Positions 6,293-12,667 are shown, counted from the first letter of the stretch. The stretch is DNA of 20,627 nt from Candidatus Colwellbacteria bacterium RIFCSPLOWO2_02_FULL_44_20b (GCA_001817765.1 MHIZ01000021.1:1-20627), one strand, 5' to 3'. Numbers and translations: made by a program. Notes: generated by a model not told the origin, from the sequence alone.

Positions 6293-6469
6293 ATGGAAAA
6301 TAATTCACAGAATCAAAATATGAAATGTCCAAAGTGCGGTAAGGAAATGGTTATAAAGAAACAGGACATCAGTCACGATTCAAAAAATAATAAACAATAT
6401 AATCGAACTGTATACTGGTGCGAACAAGATGATGTGTGGGGGAATATCGAAATTCCGAAAAAAGCCTGA
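6293..6469 (+). CDS. 58-residue zinc-ribbon-like protein
   Basis: The ORF MENNSQNQNMKCPKCGKEM...VYWCEQDDVWGNIEIPKKA starts 8 nt after the aspS stop. It has a CxxC knuckle (CPKC) and a later single Cys in YWCEQDD, which suggests a small zinc-binding fold with Asp or another residue as the fourth ligand. The function is unknown; small single zinc ribbons often bind nucleic acids or partner proteins, but nothing here proves it. Its existence argues that the following dehydrogenase starts at 6481 and not at the earlier ATG 6436, which lies inside this gene in another frame. Confidence 0.65.
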   Translation: MENNSQNQNMKCPKCGKEMVIKKQDISHDSKNNKQYNRTVYWCEQDDVWGNIEIPKKA

Positions 6470-6480
6470 AGTTCTCGAGT

Positions 6481-7152
6481 ATGCAAACCATCCTCATAAC
6501 CGGTGGAAGTAAGGGAATCGGTTACGCGACAGTCAAAAAATTCCTAAATGAAGGATGGAGTGTTGTGACTACCTCAGTAGACGGTAAAGTTGATATCGAA
6601 TCAGACCGTCTGGCCGTAATCCCGCTCGACTATTTGAAATCGGAAACAATTGTTTCCGCTGTTGAAGAAATCAAAAAGCTAAACACCCCGATCGACGTTC
6701 TCATAAACAACGTAGGCATTCTCTTAGAACACGAAGACAATGAACTTGATATTCAAAAACTTCGACAGACGTTTGAGGTTAACGTCGTAGGCACGATTGA
6801 TTTAACCGAACGCCTTCTTGCTGAATCACTTGTTAAGTCAGACGGCCACATCGTAAACATCTCTTCAGGAACGGGATTGCTTTCAGATGAAATAAGAAAC
6901 GAATGGGTTTGTACCTCCTATCGTATTTCAAAAGCCGGAATCAATATGTACACGAAAACCCTCGCCTTTCGCTTAAAAGAAAAGGGGATTGTAGTTTCCG
7001 CAATCACACCCGGTTGGGTAAAAACACAAATGGGCGGCGACGAAGCACCCCGTACTCCCGAAGAAGCCGCCGAAGATATCTTCTGGTTAGCAACTCAAAA
7101 AGGTATTGAAACCGGAAGTTTTTGGCAACAGAGAGAAAAGAGAAATTGGTAA
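6481..7152 (+). CDS. Short-chain dehydrogenase/reductase (SDR)
   Basis: An NAD(P)-dependent oxidoreductase of unknown substrate. The 223 residues carry the cofactor-binding TGGSKGIG near the N terminus, the NNVG motif, the catalytic Ser in VNISSGTG, the YxxxK pair in SYRISKAG, and AITPGWVKTQMGG after the active site. Length is at the lower end for classical SDRs. The start at 6481 gives MQTILITGG, a standard SDR opening; the upstream ATG would add 15 atypical residues. It is probably cotranscribed with aspS and the small zinc-ribbon gene and meets the next gene tail to tail. Confidence 0.88.
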   Translation: MQTILITGGSKGIGYATVKKFLNEGWSVVTTSVDGKVDIESDRLAVIPLDYLKSETIVSAVEEIKKLNTPIDVLINNVGILLEHEDNELDIQKLRQTFEVNVVGTIDLTERLLAESLVKSDGHIVNISSGTGLLSDEIRNEWVCTSYRISKAGINMYTKTLAFRLKEKGIVVSAITPGWVKTQMGGDEAPRTPEEAAEDIFWLATQKGIETGSFWQQREKRNW

Positions 7153-7153
7153 T

Positions 7154-7184
7154 AAAAAAGCGCCAGGATAAAGATCCTGGCGCT
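7154..7184 (-). terminator. Terminator of the transglutaminase-like gene
   Basis: AGCGCCAGGAT (7159-7169), loop AAAG, ATCCTGGCGCT (7174-7184): an 11-bp perfect stem. Read on the minus strand it is followed by TTTTTTATT, so it is a good terminator for the minus-strand gene. The plus side has no T-run, so it may only pause SDR transcription. Confidence 0.9.
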
Positions 7185-7200
7185 AATGTCCTCGGCTACA

Positions 7201-8226
7201 CTAATATCGTATCTCCGTTGGTATATACAACTTCCCGTTCATTAATGTGGTACCACCAGGAGTAACTCTAGTCATTACATCATCTTGCGGGTCAACATAA
7301 TACGCTATTGGCGAACCGTTTTCGTAAACCCAAAAAAGATTCCATGCATGACCGGCGATGAGAGTATTCGTGATAGGATCTCGCAATTCTCCACCGACAA
7401 ATCCTACTGCTGTGATACCTAATTCAGCCATACGAGCCTTGAGCGTGTCAGTGAAATCATCACAATCGTACTTATCATTTATCCACTCGCGGGCATCAGT
7501 AGAATCAGCCGCAATAACTTCTTTGAGCTTATCGATAGTGAGATAGTAGTAAGTACCATCCCTGTAAAGCGTCGATTGATTTATGGAGAACTCCTTTCCA
7601 AGAAGTTCTAGAGATCGTCCATATAATTCACCGCCCCAAAAAGCAAAAAGATCGTTTTGTCCCAAAGTTATATTGGGTTCGTACCTTGCCTTTAGAAATT
7701 TATTGCGCCATTCGAGATCGGCATTCCTAATTTCAAGGTCAGTTTTTTCATAATCGAGCCTAAGAACCTTGGTATCAAGCTCCTTGTTCGTTGAAACAAG
7801 TTCGGTGTTCGTAACACTGAGAATCGCTACTTTATTGGTTAAATCCTTGCTTTGGCTTGCCAAAACTTGGACCTTCCCATCAAGCCGAGCGTTGTCTCGA
7901 TCGGCTTTAGCCCTGGCCTCTTCCGCTTTAGTTTTAGCTTCTTCCACGCGAGACCTTTCTTCATCGACGAGTTTTTTCTCGTCTTGCAGCTTAGTATACT
8001 CACCTGAAAGGCGAGTATAACTCTCTTCCCAACTATGGTTTTCAACTGCCAAGTTATGACCATCTTGTATAAGAGAATCAACCTGACTCACGAGAACCTC
8101 ATTGCTCTCCCGAGTCGCTTTAATAAGGCGGTGTTTGGCCGCTAAGTCGATCGTGCCACCCGCAAAGGCGACAAGAAAGACAATAGCGAACAAAAGAAAC
8201 AACCGAGCATGGTTACATTGTTTCAT
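7201..8226 (-). CDS. Membrane-anchored coiled-coil transglutaminase-like protein
   Basis: The 341-residue protein has one N-terminal membrane helix (about residues 9-28), a long Lys/Glu-rich and heptad-like region (about 38-180) predicted to be coiled coil, and a globular C-terminal domain. That domain has a possible Cys-His-Asp triad in the order of transglutaminase or papain-like folds: C255 in YDCDDF, H293 in GHAWNLF, D312 in YYVDPQ. I infer a surface-exposed enzyme or binding protein held away from the membrane by the coiled coil; the substrate is unknown. The ATG at 8226 is chosen over an upstream in-frame TTG at 8241. It is monocistronic, with its own promoter, a structured leader and a terminator. 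Confidence 0.75.
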   Translation of the reverse strand: MKQCNHARLFLLFAIVFLVAFAGGTIDLAAKHRLIKATRESNEVLVSQVDSLIQDGHNLAVENHSWEESYTRLSGEYTKLQDEKKLVDEERSRVEEAKTKAEEARAKADRDNARLDGKVQVLASQSKDLTNKVAILSVTNTELVSTNKELDTKVLRLDYEKTDLEIRNADLEWRNKFLKARYEPNITLGQNDLFAFWGGELYGRSLELLGKEFSINQSTLYRDGTYYYLTIDKLKEVIAADSTDAREWINDKYDCDDFTDTLKARMAELGITAVGFVGGELRDPITNTLIAGHAWNLFWVYENGSPIAYYVDPQDDVMTRVTPGGTTLMNGKLYIPTEIRY

Positions 8227-8247
8227 ATATTTTTCTTTCAAAGAACC

Positions 8248-8298
8248 TATTTAGCGAAAAGCTAAATAAGTTCAAAGATAAATAAACTTATTTAAGCT
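8248..8298 (-). promoter_or_regulatory. Leader with two mutually exclusive hairpins
   Basis: In the 5' leader of the preceding minus-strand gene, arms AACTTATTT..AGCT (8285-8298) and AGCTAAATAAGTT (8260-8272) can form a 13-bp stem with one bulge. The second arm also forms an 8-bp perfect stem GCTAAATA (8261-8268) with TATTTAGC (8248-8255), nearer the start codon. The shared segment makes the two exclusive. This is the geometry of an attenuator or translational switch. The ligand, if any, is unknown, and no T-run follows the second stem. Confidence 0.45.
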
Positions 8299-8310
8299 TT
8301 CGACAGGGAG

Positions 8311-8339
8311 AATATAGCATAAAATATAGGTTCTGTCAA
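8311..8339 (-). promoter_or_regulatory. Promoter of the transglutaminase-like gene
   Basis: On the minus strand TTGACA (8339-8334), 17-bp spacer, TATATT (8316-8311). Start near 8304 gives a leader of about 78 nt, long compared with the other mRNAs here. Confidence 0.7.
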
Positions 8340-8374
8340 AGTAGAAAAGAATGCGAGAAGTTAGAGTTCTCCAC

Positions 8375-8402
8375 TTGCGTTTCCATGGAGAGGGTTTATA
8401 CT
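8375..8402 (+). promoter_or_regulatory. Promoter of ncRNA C
   Basis: TTGCGT (8375-8380), 16-bp spacer, TATACT (8397-8402). The predicted start at about 8409 coincides with the 5' strand of the long closing helix of the RNA. Confidence 0.5.
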
Positions 8403-8408
8403 ATAAAT

Positions 8409-8579
8409 GATCCTGCTTTTTGAAAGATTCCGGACTGAAATAATTTTTAAAGGGAGATCAAGAGTATTTGTTTCCTTGGAGACAAATTGAGATCACCCAC
8501 CTGAATTTAACCAGGAATCTTAAGAGAGCGGGATTTTAAGTACCCAAAAGGCAAAATACCCATACAAGGGTGTTTTTTA
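8409..8579 (+). ncRNA. Candidate ncRNA C with 6S RNA-like architecture
   Basis: The sequence folds by eye into one rod. A closing helix of 20 pairs (8410-8421 and 8424-8431 with 8514-8521 and 8523-8534; three G-U pairs and a small internal loop) opens into an asymmetric bubble of 20 nt (8432-8451) and 15 nt (8499-8513). A terminal arm follows, GGGAGATC (8452-8459) with GATCACCC (8491-8498) and ATTTGT/ACAAAT (8466-8471/8482-8487). Closing stem, central bubble and terminal hairpin is the layout of 6S RNA, which mimics an open promoter and binds RNA polymerase. Assignment rests on shape only; length (about 130-170 nt) is near the lower limit of the family. Confidence 0.5.
8557..8579 (+). terminator. 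Weak terminator of ncRNA C
   Basis: A short stem ACCC (8558-8561) / GGGT (8568-8571) followed by TGTTTTTTATT. The stem is weak but the T-run is good. Confidence 0.5.
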
Positions 8580-8606
8580 TTACTTACTAGCTTAAAATCA
8601 GAACTA

Positions 8607-8635
8607 TTGACAGAGAGTTATATAAGTGCTAAATT
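8607..8635 (+). promoter_or_regulatory. Promoter of ncRNA D
   Basis: TTGACA (8607-8612), 17-bp spacer, TAAATT (8630-8635), the same boxes and spacing as the ncRNA A promoter. Confidence 0.65.
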
Positions 8636-8641
8636 CTCGGC

Positions 8642-8818
8642 AGAGTTGGGGGATCGCCTAGCGGATTTCCTCAGCTAAAGCTAACAGCTAGGCTCCATAT
8701 CACGACGATTCCCGGTCTTTATGGAGAAGAACAGGGATTTCCCCAAAAGCTGATGTACTCCGGCTAAAGGGAGAATGCATAAGGAGTACCCCCCAGGCCT
8801 GCGCCTGGGGGTATTTTT
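8642..8818 (+). ncRNA. Candidate structured ncRNA D
   Basis: About 175 nt between promoter and terminator, no ORF. Helices seen: TTGGGG (8646-8651) with CCCCAA (8741-8746), closing a two-armed domain with GCCTAGC/GCTAGGC (8656-8662/8687-8693) and TCCATA/TATGGA (8694-8699/8720-8725). A separate hairpin GTACTCC/GGAGTAC (8755-8761/8783-8789) comes before the terminator. Because the next gene has its own promoter downstream of the terminator, D is more likely a free RNA than a riboswitch of the L,D-transpeptidase, though a leader role is not excluded. No known family recognised. Confidence 0.5.
8790..8818 (+). terminator. Strong terminator of ncRNA D
   Basis: CCCCCAGGC (8790-8798), loop CTGC, GCCTGGGGG (8803-8811), then TATTTTTATTTTATT. 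Confidence 0.92.
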
Positions 8819-8824
8819 ATTTTA

Positions 8825-8853
8825 TTGACTAGGAAAGCGGTCTGTGTTATCTT
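8825..8853 (+). promoter_or_regulatory. Promoter of the L,D-transpeptidase gene
   Basis: TTGACT (8825-8830), 17-bp spacer, TATCTT (8848-8853). Start near 8860 gives a 69-nt leader containing a small GCGG/CCGC hairpin near 8888-8904. Confidence 0.55.
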
Positions 8854-8928
8854 AAAAGCCTTAGATTTCAAGGTCCTTTGACATAACGCGGCTTTAGAAA
8901 CCGCACTTAATAAATAAATGAATTGCTT

Positions 8929-10119
8929 ATGCTTAAAAAGAAACTTGTTAGTTTCTTGCTTATCGCATTCTTGTTTTCGCTTCTGCCGAGCATCGGCCTT
9001 GCGAAAACAAATCCACCAGAATCCGAATATATCGGGTACCACGACAACACCTCGTGTGATGTCATAACTGGTTGGGCAAAGAAAAGAGACAGTATTGAAA
9101 ACGTTGAAATAGCTGTAATTCTCGACTTTCCATTCGGAAGAGTTGAGGACAAAGAATTCGAAATCACAAAGGTGATTAATAAAGAAGTTGGACGCTTCAA
9201 AGCCGATCTTTTTCGACCAGATCTTCCGTACGAAGACAAAAATCACGGATTCTCATGGAAAATGCCCGATTCATTAAAAGATATGTATCACGAGTTCTAT
9301 GTCTACAGCATCGGAAACGATGGAAAACCAGAAATGCTCCTGAACAGATCTGGGCAGGGCGTTTACTGTGGTCCTGAACGAGTAGTACATCCAATTGGAA
9401 CGTTACTCGAAGTCACGAAAGGAGGTCTTGAGGTTCGTGCTGGCGCTGGACTTGAACATCGAAAACTACGATGTTGGGCACCAGGCTATTGCTATGGAAC
9501 TAGGAAACTTCCGAAGAGTTCAATTATAACCGTAAAAGATGTTGTACTCGATAAAGATGGAGATTCTTGGTATAAAATCGATCCCGGCATTCATTGGAAA
9601 GTCGACGTACCATGGTGGCTAGATCAAAGCGATTGGTTTATCGAAGCAAATCCTGCTGAGGTACGGAAAGTGCTACTCGAAAACGAAATTACAGTTTTCC
9701 CGGAAACAAAAACAAGTGATAAAAAAATAGTCATCGATCTTTCTGAAAAGAAAGAATATGTGTATGAAGGAGATAGGCTACTTTTTATAACCTGTATTGC
9801 AACTGGGTTGAATGGTACTCCAACACCACTTGGGAGCCAAAAAATTTACCGAAAATGGGCGAGTCGCTATATGCAATGCCAAGGCGATTGCGATTTACCG
9901 GGTGTCGGATTCAATCTGTATTTCGGCGTACAAACAGAGTATTCGAAAGGAGGGCAAGCGGTTCACGAAGCGTATTGGAGAAAGACAAATGAATTTTGCA
10001 GTCAACGCAGTCACGGATGTGCGAATAATATGATTGGTATCGGTCGTTGGCTGTATCAATGGGTCGGCCCGTGGGATAATACTAAACCCACCGAGGTCAC
10101 CGTAACTGTTCAACGATAA
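8929..10119 (+). CDS. Secreted L,D-transpeptidase (YkuD) with SH3-like domain
   Basis: L,D-transpeptidases cross-link peptidoglycan stem peptides (3-3 links) or attach proteins to them outside the membrane. The 396 residues have a signal peptide (MLKKK, hydrophobic core, likely cleavage after GLA at 25) and an immunoglobulin-like region with CDVITGWAKK and HGFSWKMPDSLKD (about 35-150). An SH3b-like region (about 155-245, LEVRAGAGLEHR) and a YkuD domain from KKIVIDLSEKKEYVY follow. The catalytic motif is SHGC (H362, C364), with H346 in AVHEAYW as the likely upstream His; the usual Arg after the Cys is replaced (GCANN). The ATG at 8929 is preferred over a TTG at 8923. No clear Shine-Dalgarno sequence is present. 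Confidence 0.87.
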   Translation: MLKKKLVSFLLIAFLFSLLPSIGLAKTNPPESEYIGYHDNTSCDVITGWAKKRDSIENVEIAVILDFPFGRVEDKEFEITKVINKEVGRFKADLFRPDLPYEDKNHGFSWKMPDSLKDMYHEFYVYSIGNDGKPEMLLNRSGQGVYCGPERVVHPIGTLLEVTKGGLEVRAGAGLEHRKLRCWAPGYCYGTRKLPKSSIITVKDVVLDKDGDSWYKIDPGIHWKVDVPWWLDQSDWFIEANPAEVRKVLLENEITVFPETKTSDKKIVIDLSEKKEYVYEGDRLLFITCIATGLNGTPTPLGSQKIYRKWASRYMQCQGDCDLPGVGFNLYFGVQTEYSKGGQAVHEAYWRKTNEFCSQRSHGCANNMIGIGRWLYQWVGPWDNTKPTEVTVTVQR

Positions 10120-10123
10120 TTCT

Positions 10124-10279
10124 ATGCCTATTCCAACAATCTCCAAGCAAGAATCAAAGTTTCAGGTTATCTATTCTACGAAAGCAAAAAGACCGGAAGT
10201 GAATAAATGGCTAAATCAAATCTGTAAGATAAACGGATTCGAAGAAAAGAAAGAATTGGAAGAAATTCAGGATAGTTAG
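10124..10279 (+). CDS. 51-residue hypothetical protein
   Basis: ORF MPIPTISKQESKFQVIYS...KELEEIQDS, starting 5 nt after the L,D-transpeptidase stop and ending just before a strong terminator. It is Lys/Glu-rich with no signal or membrane segment. Placement and frame suggest cotranscription with the transpeptidase; coding status is uncertain and no family was recognised. Confidence 0.45.
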   Translation: MPIPTISKQESKFQVIYSTKAKRPEVNKWLNQICKINGFEEKKELEEIQDS

Positions 10280-10287
10280 AAAGTCTA

Positions 10288-10314
10288 AACGGGACCGCCT
10301 TGGTCCCGTTTTTT
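10288..10314 (+). terminator. Terminator after the L,D-transpeptidase unit
   Basis: AACGGGACC (10288-10296), loop GCCTT, GGTCCCGTT (10302-10310), T-run 10309-10314. It may also help stop the convergent adenylate kinase gene, although the minus side has only a poor T-run. Confidence 0.92.
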
Positions 10315-10333
10315 GATTTCCGAAAAAGAGAAT

Positions 10334-11416
10334 CTACAATCCCAAAACCTCAACCATCTGCTTCAAAAGCGACAACACAACCGGTGCCGGAAGCAAGCTA
10401 TTCGACGGCGTACCCGAATCGTCGTTTACAACCCACGGCTCCTGAATGATTTTCACTCCGTGAGCTGGTGAACTTCCCTCAAGTTCAAACCGATATCCGG
10501 GCGTAATCTCATATTCATCAATAGTTGTTGCCGCCCCCGCAACAGGAATTGAATTGCGAAGATAAATTTTCGAAACTCCTTGGAGTGTAGAAAGCGTCTC
10601 CATAATCTGCTCATCAAGCTGAACCCGATCGCGAATCGCTTCGATTCCCAAGCTATCACCCTCCTTCGCAACCATTCGGGCGCCGCCGCACTTCGGATCA
10701 TCACAGATCAAATAAAATTCTTGTTTCGTAGCGTCATATCCAACTTCTTTTGTGCATAGAACTCTCGTATTACGTGGTGTCTGACACACAGGGCAAACAA
10801 CGCGGTGCTTCATCCGCTCATCAATAACCGCCTCTGGCACGTCGATAAACACAAAAAAATCAGGATCTTCGCGATAACCGATAAGCGATCGAAAGAAAAG
10901 TGAATAAGAAATTTGATCAAGGTTTCGAGGAAATCCGTCAACAAAAATCGCCTTTCTATCAAGGCGATCAATCTCTCGTTCAACGAGCGCTAAGATAACT
11001 TCTGTCGGAAGAAGTGTCTTTGTATCTCGTCCCTCAATCACATCAAAAATCTTTTCAACTGAAATAAAACCGCGATATCGCTTTTGTAAAAATTCAAGAA
11101 GTTCTGCCCGTTTCGCTTCATCACTAAGCTCTTTATGAGTGTTTCGAACAACATCACCAACCGAAAGATGAGCAACGTGTTCCCTACCAACTGCTTCCAT
11201 AAAAAGTTTCGCATACGTTCCTTTGCCCGAATTCTTTTTACCTAAAAGAAAAGCGACAAATGTATTGCCTGCCTCCAAGTATTCTTTTATTTTTTCAATA
11301 TCAGCCCGCGCTTTAAGATCAAAATACTCGCGCCGCGAAACCGGATCCTCAAGATTAAATCTTTTAGTAACACCACTGACCTTTGTTGAGAAAAGAGGAA
11401 ACGATATGTTTTTCAT
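10334..11416 (-). CDS. Adenylate kinase-like NMP kinase, extended at both ends
   Basis: Predicted nucleoside monophosphate kinase transferring phosphate between ATP and an NMP. From the ATG at 11416 it has 360 residues, against about 214 for ordinary adenylate kinase. About 55 extra N-terminal residues precede the P-loop GKKNSGKGT (59-67). The NMP-binding core contains LSVGDVVR and the family signature VDGFPRN (159-165). The LID carries cysteines at 208, 211, 221, 238 and 243 (CPVC..., ICDDPKC), consistent with a zinc-bound LID; RDRVQLDEQ follows. Residues about 286-360 are an extra tail with no recognised fold. Start: an upstream TTG at 11455 would overlap the promoter, so 11416 is used. Substrate specificity (AMP or other) cannot be fixed; hence no symbol. 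Confidence 0.82.
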   Translation of the reverse strand: MKNISFPLFSTKVSGVTKRFNLEDPVSRREYFDLKARADIEKIKEYLEAGNTFVAFLLGKKNSGKGTYAKLFMEAVGREHVAHLSVGDVVRNTHKELSDEAKRAELLEFLQKRYRGFISVEKIFDVIEGRDTKTLLPTEVILALVEREIDRLDRKAIFVDGFPRNLDQISYSLFFRSLIGYREDPDFFVFIDVPEAVIDERMKHRVVCPVCQTPRNTRVLCTKEVGYDATKQEFYLICDDPKCGGARMVAKEGDSLGIEAIRDRVQLDEQIMETLSTLQGVSKIYLRNSIPVAGAATTIDEYEITPGYRFELEGSSPAHGVKIIQEPWVVNDDSGTPSNSLLPAPVVLSLLKQMVEVLGL

Positions 11417-11433
11417 AACCGTTAATAAATTAG

Positions 11434-11462
11434 TTAATAAAAAATAAAGCGCCAAAGCACAA
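11434..11462 (-). promoter_or_regulatory. Promoter of the adenylate kinase-like gene
   Basis: On the minus strand TTGTGC (11462-11457), 17-bp spacer, TATTAA (11439-11434). Start near 11427 leaves about 11 nt before the ATG at 11416. Confidence 0.55.
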
Positions 11463-11487
11463 GGGCAAAGAACTAAGAATCTTCCAG

Positions 11488-11558
11488 TCGGGCCGCCGAG
11501 AATCGAACTCGGACTATATGCACCCCATGCATACGTACTACCACTATACGACGGCCCG
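11488..11558 (-). tRNA. tRNA-Pro (anticodon GGG)
   Basis: A 71-nt cloverleaf on the minus strand: acceptor stem CGGGCCG/CGGCCCG fully paired, D arm GTAT/GTAC with loop AGTGGTA, anticodon stem TATGC/GCATA with loop ATGGGGT (anticodon GGG, U33, G37), T arm CCGAG/CTCGG with loop TTCGATT, discriminator A73. The C1-G72 pair with A73 is typical of bacterial tRNA-Pro. The 3' CCA is not encoded (CTG follows), so it must be added by the CCA-adding enzyme. Confidence 0.95.
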
Positions 11559-11580
11559 TCAAAAGGTGCGGGACGTACTA

Positions 11581-11728
11581 CTCGCCTCGCTGAAGCCCTG
11601 CCTGCCGGCAGGTTTGGCGAGAATAGGTCGGTATATCCCGACGTTTAGTAAAAGTCGGGACCCCAACTTCCTTAATTCTATCTAATCGAATACGTCGGGG
11701 TTACAGCCCGGAAGACAAAGCCTGTCTT
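11581..11728. repeat. Cluster of small palindromes between tRNA-Pro and rpmB
   Basis: Three hairpin-forming repeats in a gap without genes: CTCGCC...GGCGAG (11581-11621) around the 12-bp palindrome CCTGCCGGCAGG (11601-11612); TCCCGAC (11636-11642) with GTCGGGA (11654-11660); and AAGACA (11712-11717) with TGTCTT (11723-11728). The last lies just 3' of rpmB and may mark its transcript end. Such GC palindromes stand out from the AT-rich flanks. Confidence 0.6.
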
Positions 11729-11730
11729 TA

Positions 11731-11928
11731 TTAAACCCGTACTGCTTTCTTCGTGTGTGTTTTAATACACGAAACACACGCCAAAATTCGCCGCTTGCCC
11801 GCCTCGGGAGTGAACCACTGAAGATTCGGATATTTTCGTTTTAACGGTGTCGGATTGTAATGACCACGAAGCTTTTTGCGAGCGCCGCGCAATATCGAAC
11901 CCTTGCCGCATAATGCACATTCTTTCAT
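11731..11928 (-). CDS. rpmB: Large-subunit ribosomal protein bL28, zinc-binding form
   Basis: A 65-residue protein of the 50S subunit. It begins MKECALCGKGS and contains the L28 core (RGHYNPTPLKRKYPNLQ) and RRILACVSCIKTHTK. Two CxxC pairs (C4/C7 and C51/C54) form the zinc knuckle of the C+ form, in contrast to the zinc-free form used by some bacteria under zinc limitation. It has its own promoter about 25 nt upstream and lies divergent to the M50 peptidase gene; tRNA-Pro follows downstream on the same strand and may be cotranscribed. Confidence 0.92.
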   Translation of the reverse strand: MKECALCGKGSILRGARKKLRGHYNPTPLKRKYPNLQWFTPEAGKRRILACVSCIKTHTKKAVRV

Positions 11929-11944
11929 GAAAATAGCAGTAAAA

Positions 11945-11973
11945 TTTAGAAATACTATAAACTAGTATATGAT
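11945..11973 (+). promoter_or_regulatory. Putative promoter of the M50 peptidase gene
   Basis: TTTAGA (11945-11950), 17-bp spacer, TATGAT (11968-11973). Start near 11980; AAGG at 11988-11991 serves as ribosome binding site 9 nt before the ATG. It overlaps the opposite rpmB promoter, and the 6-bp inverted repeat ATACTA/TAGTAT (11952-11968) lies between both -10 boxes. Confidence 0.45.
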
Positions 11974-11982
11974 GAATGGCAA
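11954..11982 (-). promoter_or_regulatory. rpmB promoter
   Basis: On the minus strand TTGCCA (11982-11977), 17-bp spacer, TATAGT (11959-11954). Start near 11947, about 20 nt before the rpmB ATG. It shares most of its bases with the divergent promoter, so the two RNA polymerases should exclude each other. Confidence 0.65.
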
Positions 11983-12000
11983 GAGAAAAGGAATAAACCA

Positions 12001-12615
12001 ATGATCGAGGTAACACTATTTCAAATCGTCATCCTGATCTTTTCAGTTGTCGTGCACGAAGTCTCGCACGGTATGATCGCGTATAAACTCGGCGATCAGA
12101 CGGCAAAATTGCAAGGGCGGCTGACGTTAAATCCGTTAAAACATCTCGATCCTATCGGCTCATTTATCGTGCCGCTCGTCCTCATCCTTCTTCCTGGTGA
12201 TTTTGTCTTTGGTTGGGCAAAGCCGGTTCCATATAACCCATACAATTTAAAAGATCCGAAAAAAGGCGGGGGATTGATTGCCGCCGCCGGACCCTTAAGT
12301 AATTTTGCGATCGCGGCAATTTTCGGAATAGTATTGAAGCTTGTAAGTATAAGTAATTTCGGAAATGAGCTTCTATTCACGGCGTTTCATTACATTATCT
12401 GGATCAATCTTTTACTCGCCGTTTTTAATCTTGTTCCAATCCCGCCGCTCGATGGTTCGAAAGTACTCTATGCGCTTCTGCCGGAAAGCTCAAAAGCTAA
12501 CCAAATAATGAAAAGTCTCGAGATGTATAGCCTTCCGATACTTTTCATTTTTCTCGTTTTCGGTTTCAGATTGATACTTCCAATCGTTGACGCGCTCTAT
12601 AGTTTGATTACGTAG
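12001..12615 (+). CDS. Site-2 protease-like M50 family zinc peptidase
   Basis: A predicted intramembrane metalloprotease. The 204 residues have an N-terminal membrane helix containing the zinc motif HEVSH (H19, E20, H23), then GRLTLNPLKHLDPIGSF, GWAKPVPYNPYNLK, AAGPLSNFAIA, and the second motif VPIPPLDGSK with the third zinc ligand D151, followed by a C-terminal hydrophobic helix. There is no PDZ domain. This is the compact, generic YwhC-like type with unknown substrate. It is followed by the str operon promoters. Confidence 0.9.
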   Translation: MIEVTLFQIVILIFSVVVHEVSHGMIAYKLGDQTAKLQGRLTLNPLKHLDPIGSFIVPLVLILLPGDFVFGWAKPVPYNPYNLKDPKKGGGLIAAAGPLSNFAIAAIFGIVLKLVSISNFGNELLFTAFHYIIWINLLLAVFNLVPIPPLDGSKVLYALLPESSKANQIMKSLEMYSLPILFIFLVFGFRLILPIVDALYSLIT

Positions 12616-12638
12616 ATAGCAGAGCGCCCGCATTCTAT

Positions 12639-12667
12639 TTGCAAAAACAAAAGGATTTCAGTAGAAT
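12639..12667 (+). promoter_or_regulatory. Upstream promoter P1 of the str operon
   Basis: TTGCAA (12639-12644), 17-bp spacer, TAGAAT (12662-12667). It would give a 120-nt leader containing the palindrome CCGAAATTCGG (near 12679-12689) and an 8-C run (12714-12721). Confidence 0.55.

Noticed and set aside
6436..6480. Upstream start for the SDR gene
   Set aside because: It overlaps the small zinc-ribbon ORF in another frame and adds residues not found in SDRs; ATG at 6481 gives the typical N terminus.
8642..8818. ncRNA D as a riboswitch of the L,D-transpeptidase gene
   Set aside because: The downstream gene has its own TTGACT-17-TATCTT promoter after the terminator and no riboswitch consensus was recognised; kept as a weaker alternative.
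8764..9246. 160-codon minus-strand ORF
   Set aside because: It is the antisense of the L,D-transpeptidase gene and ncRNA D terminator; no promoter or family signature.
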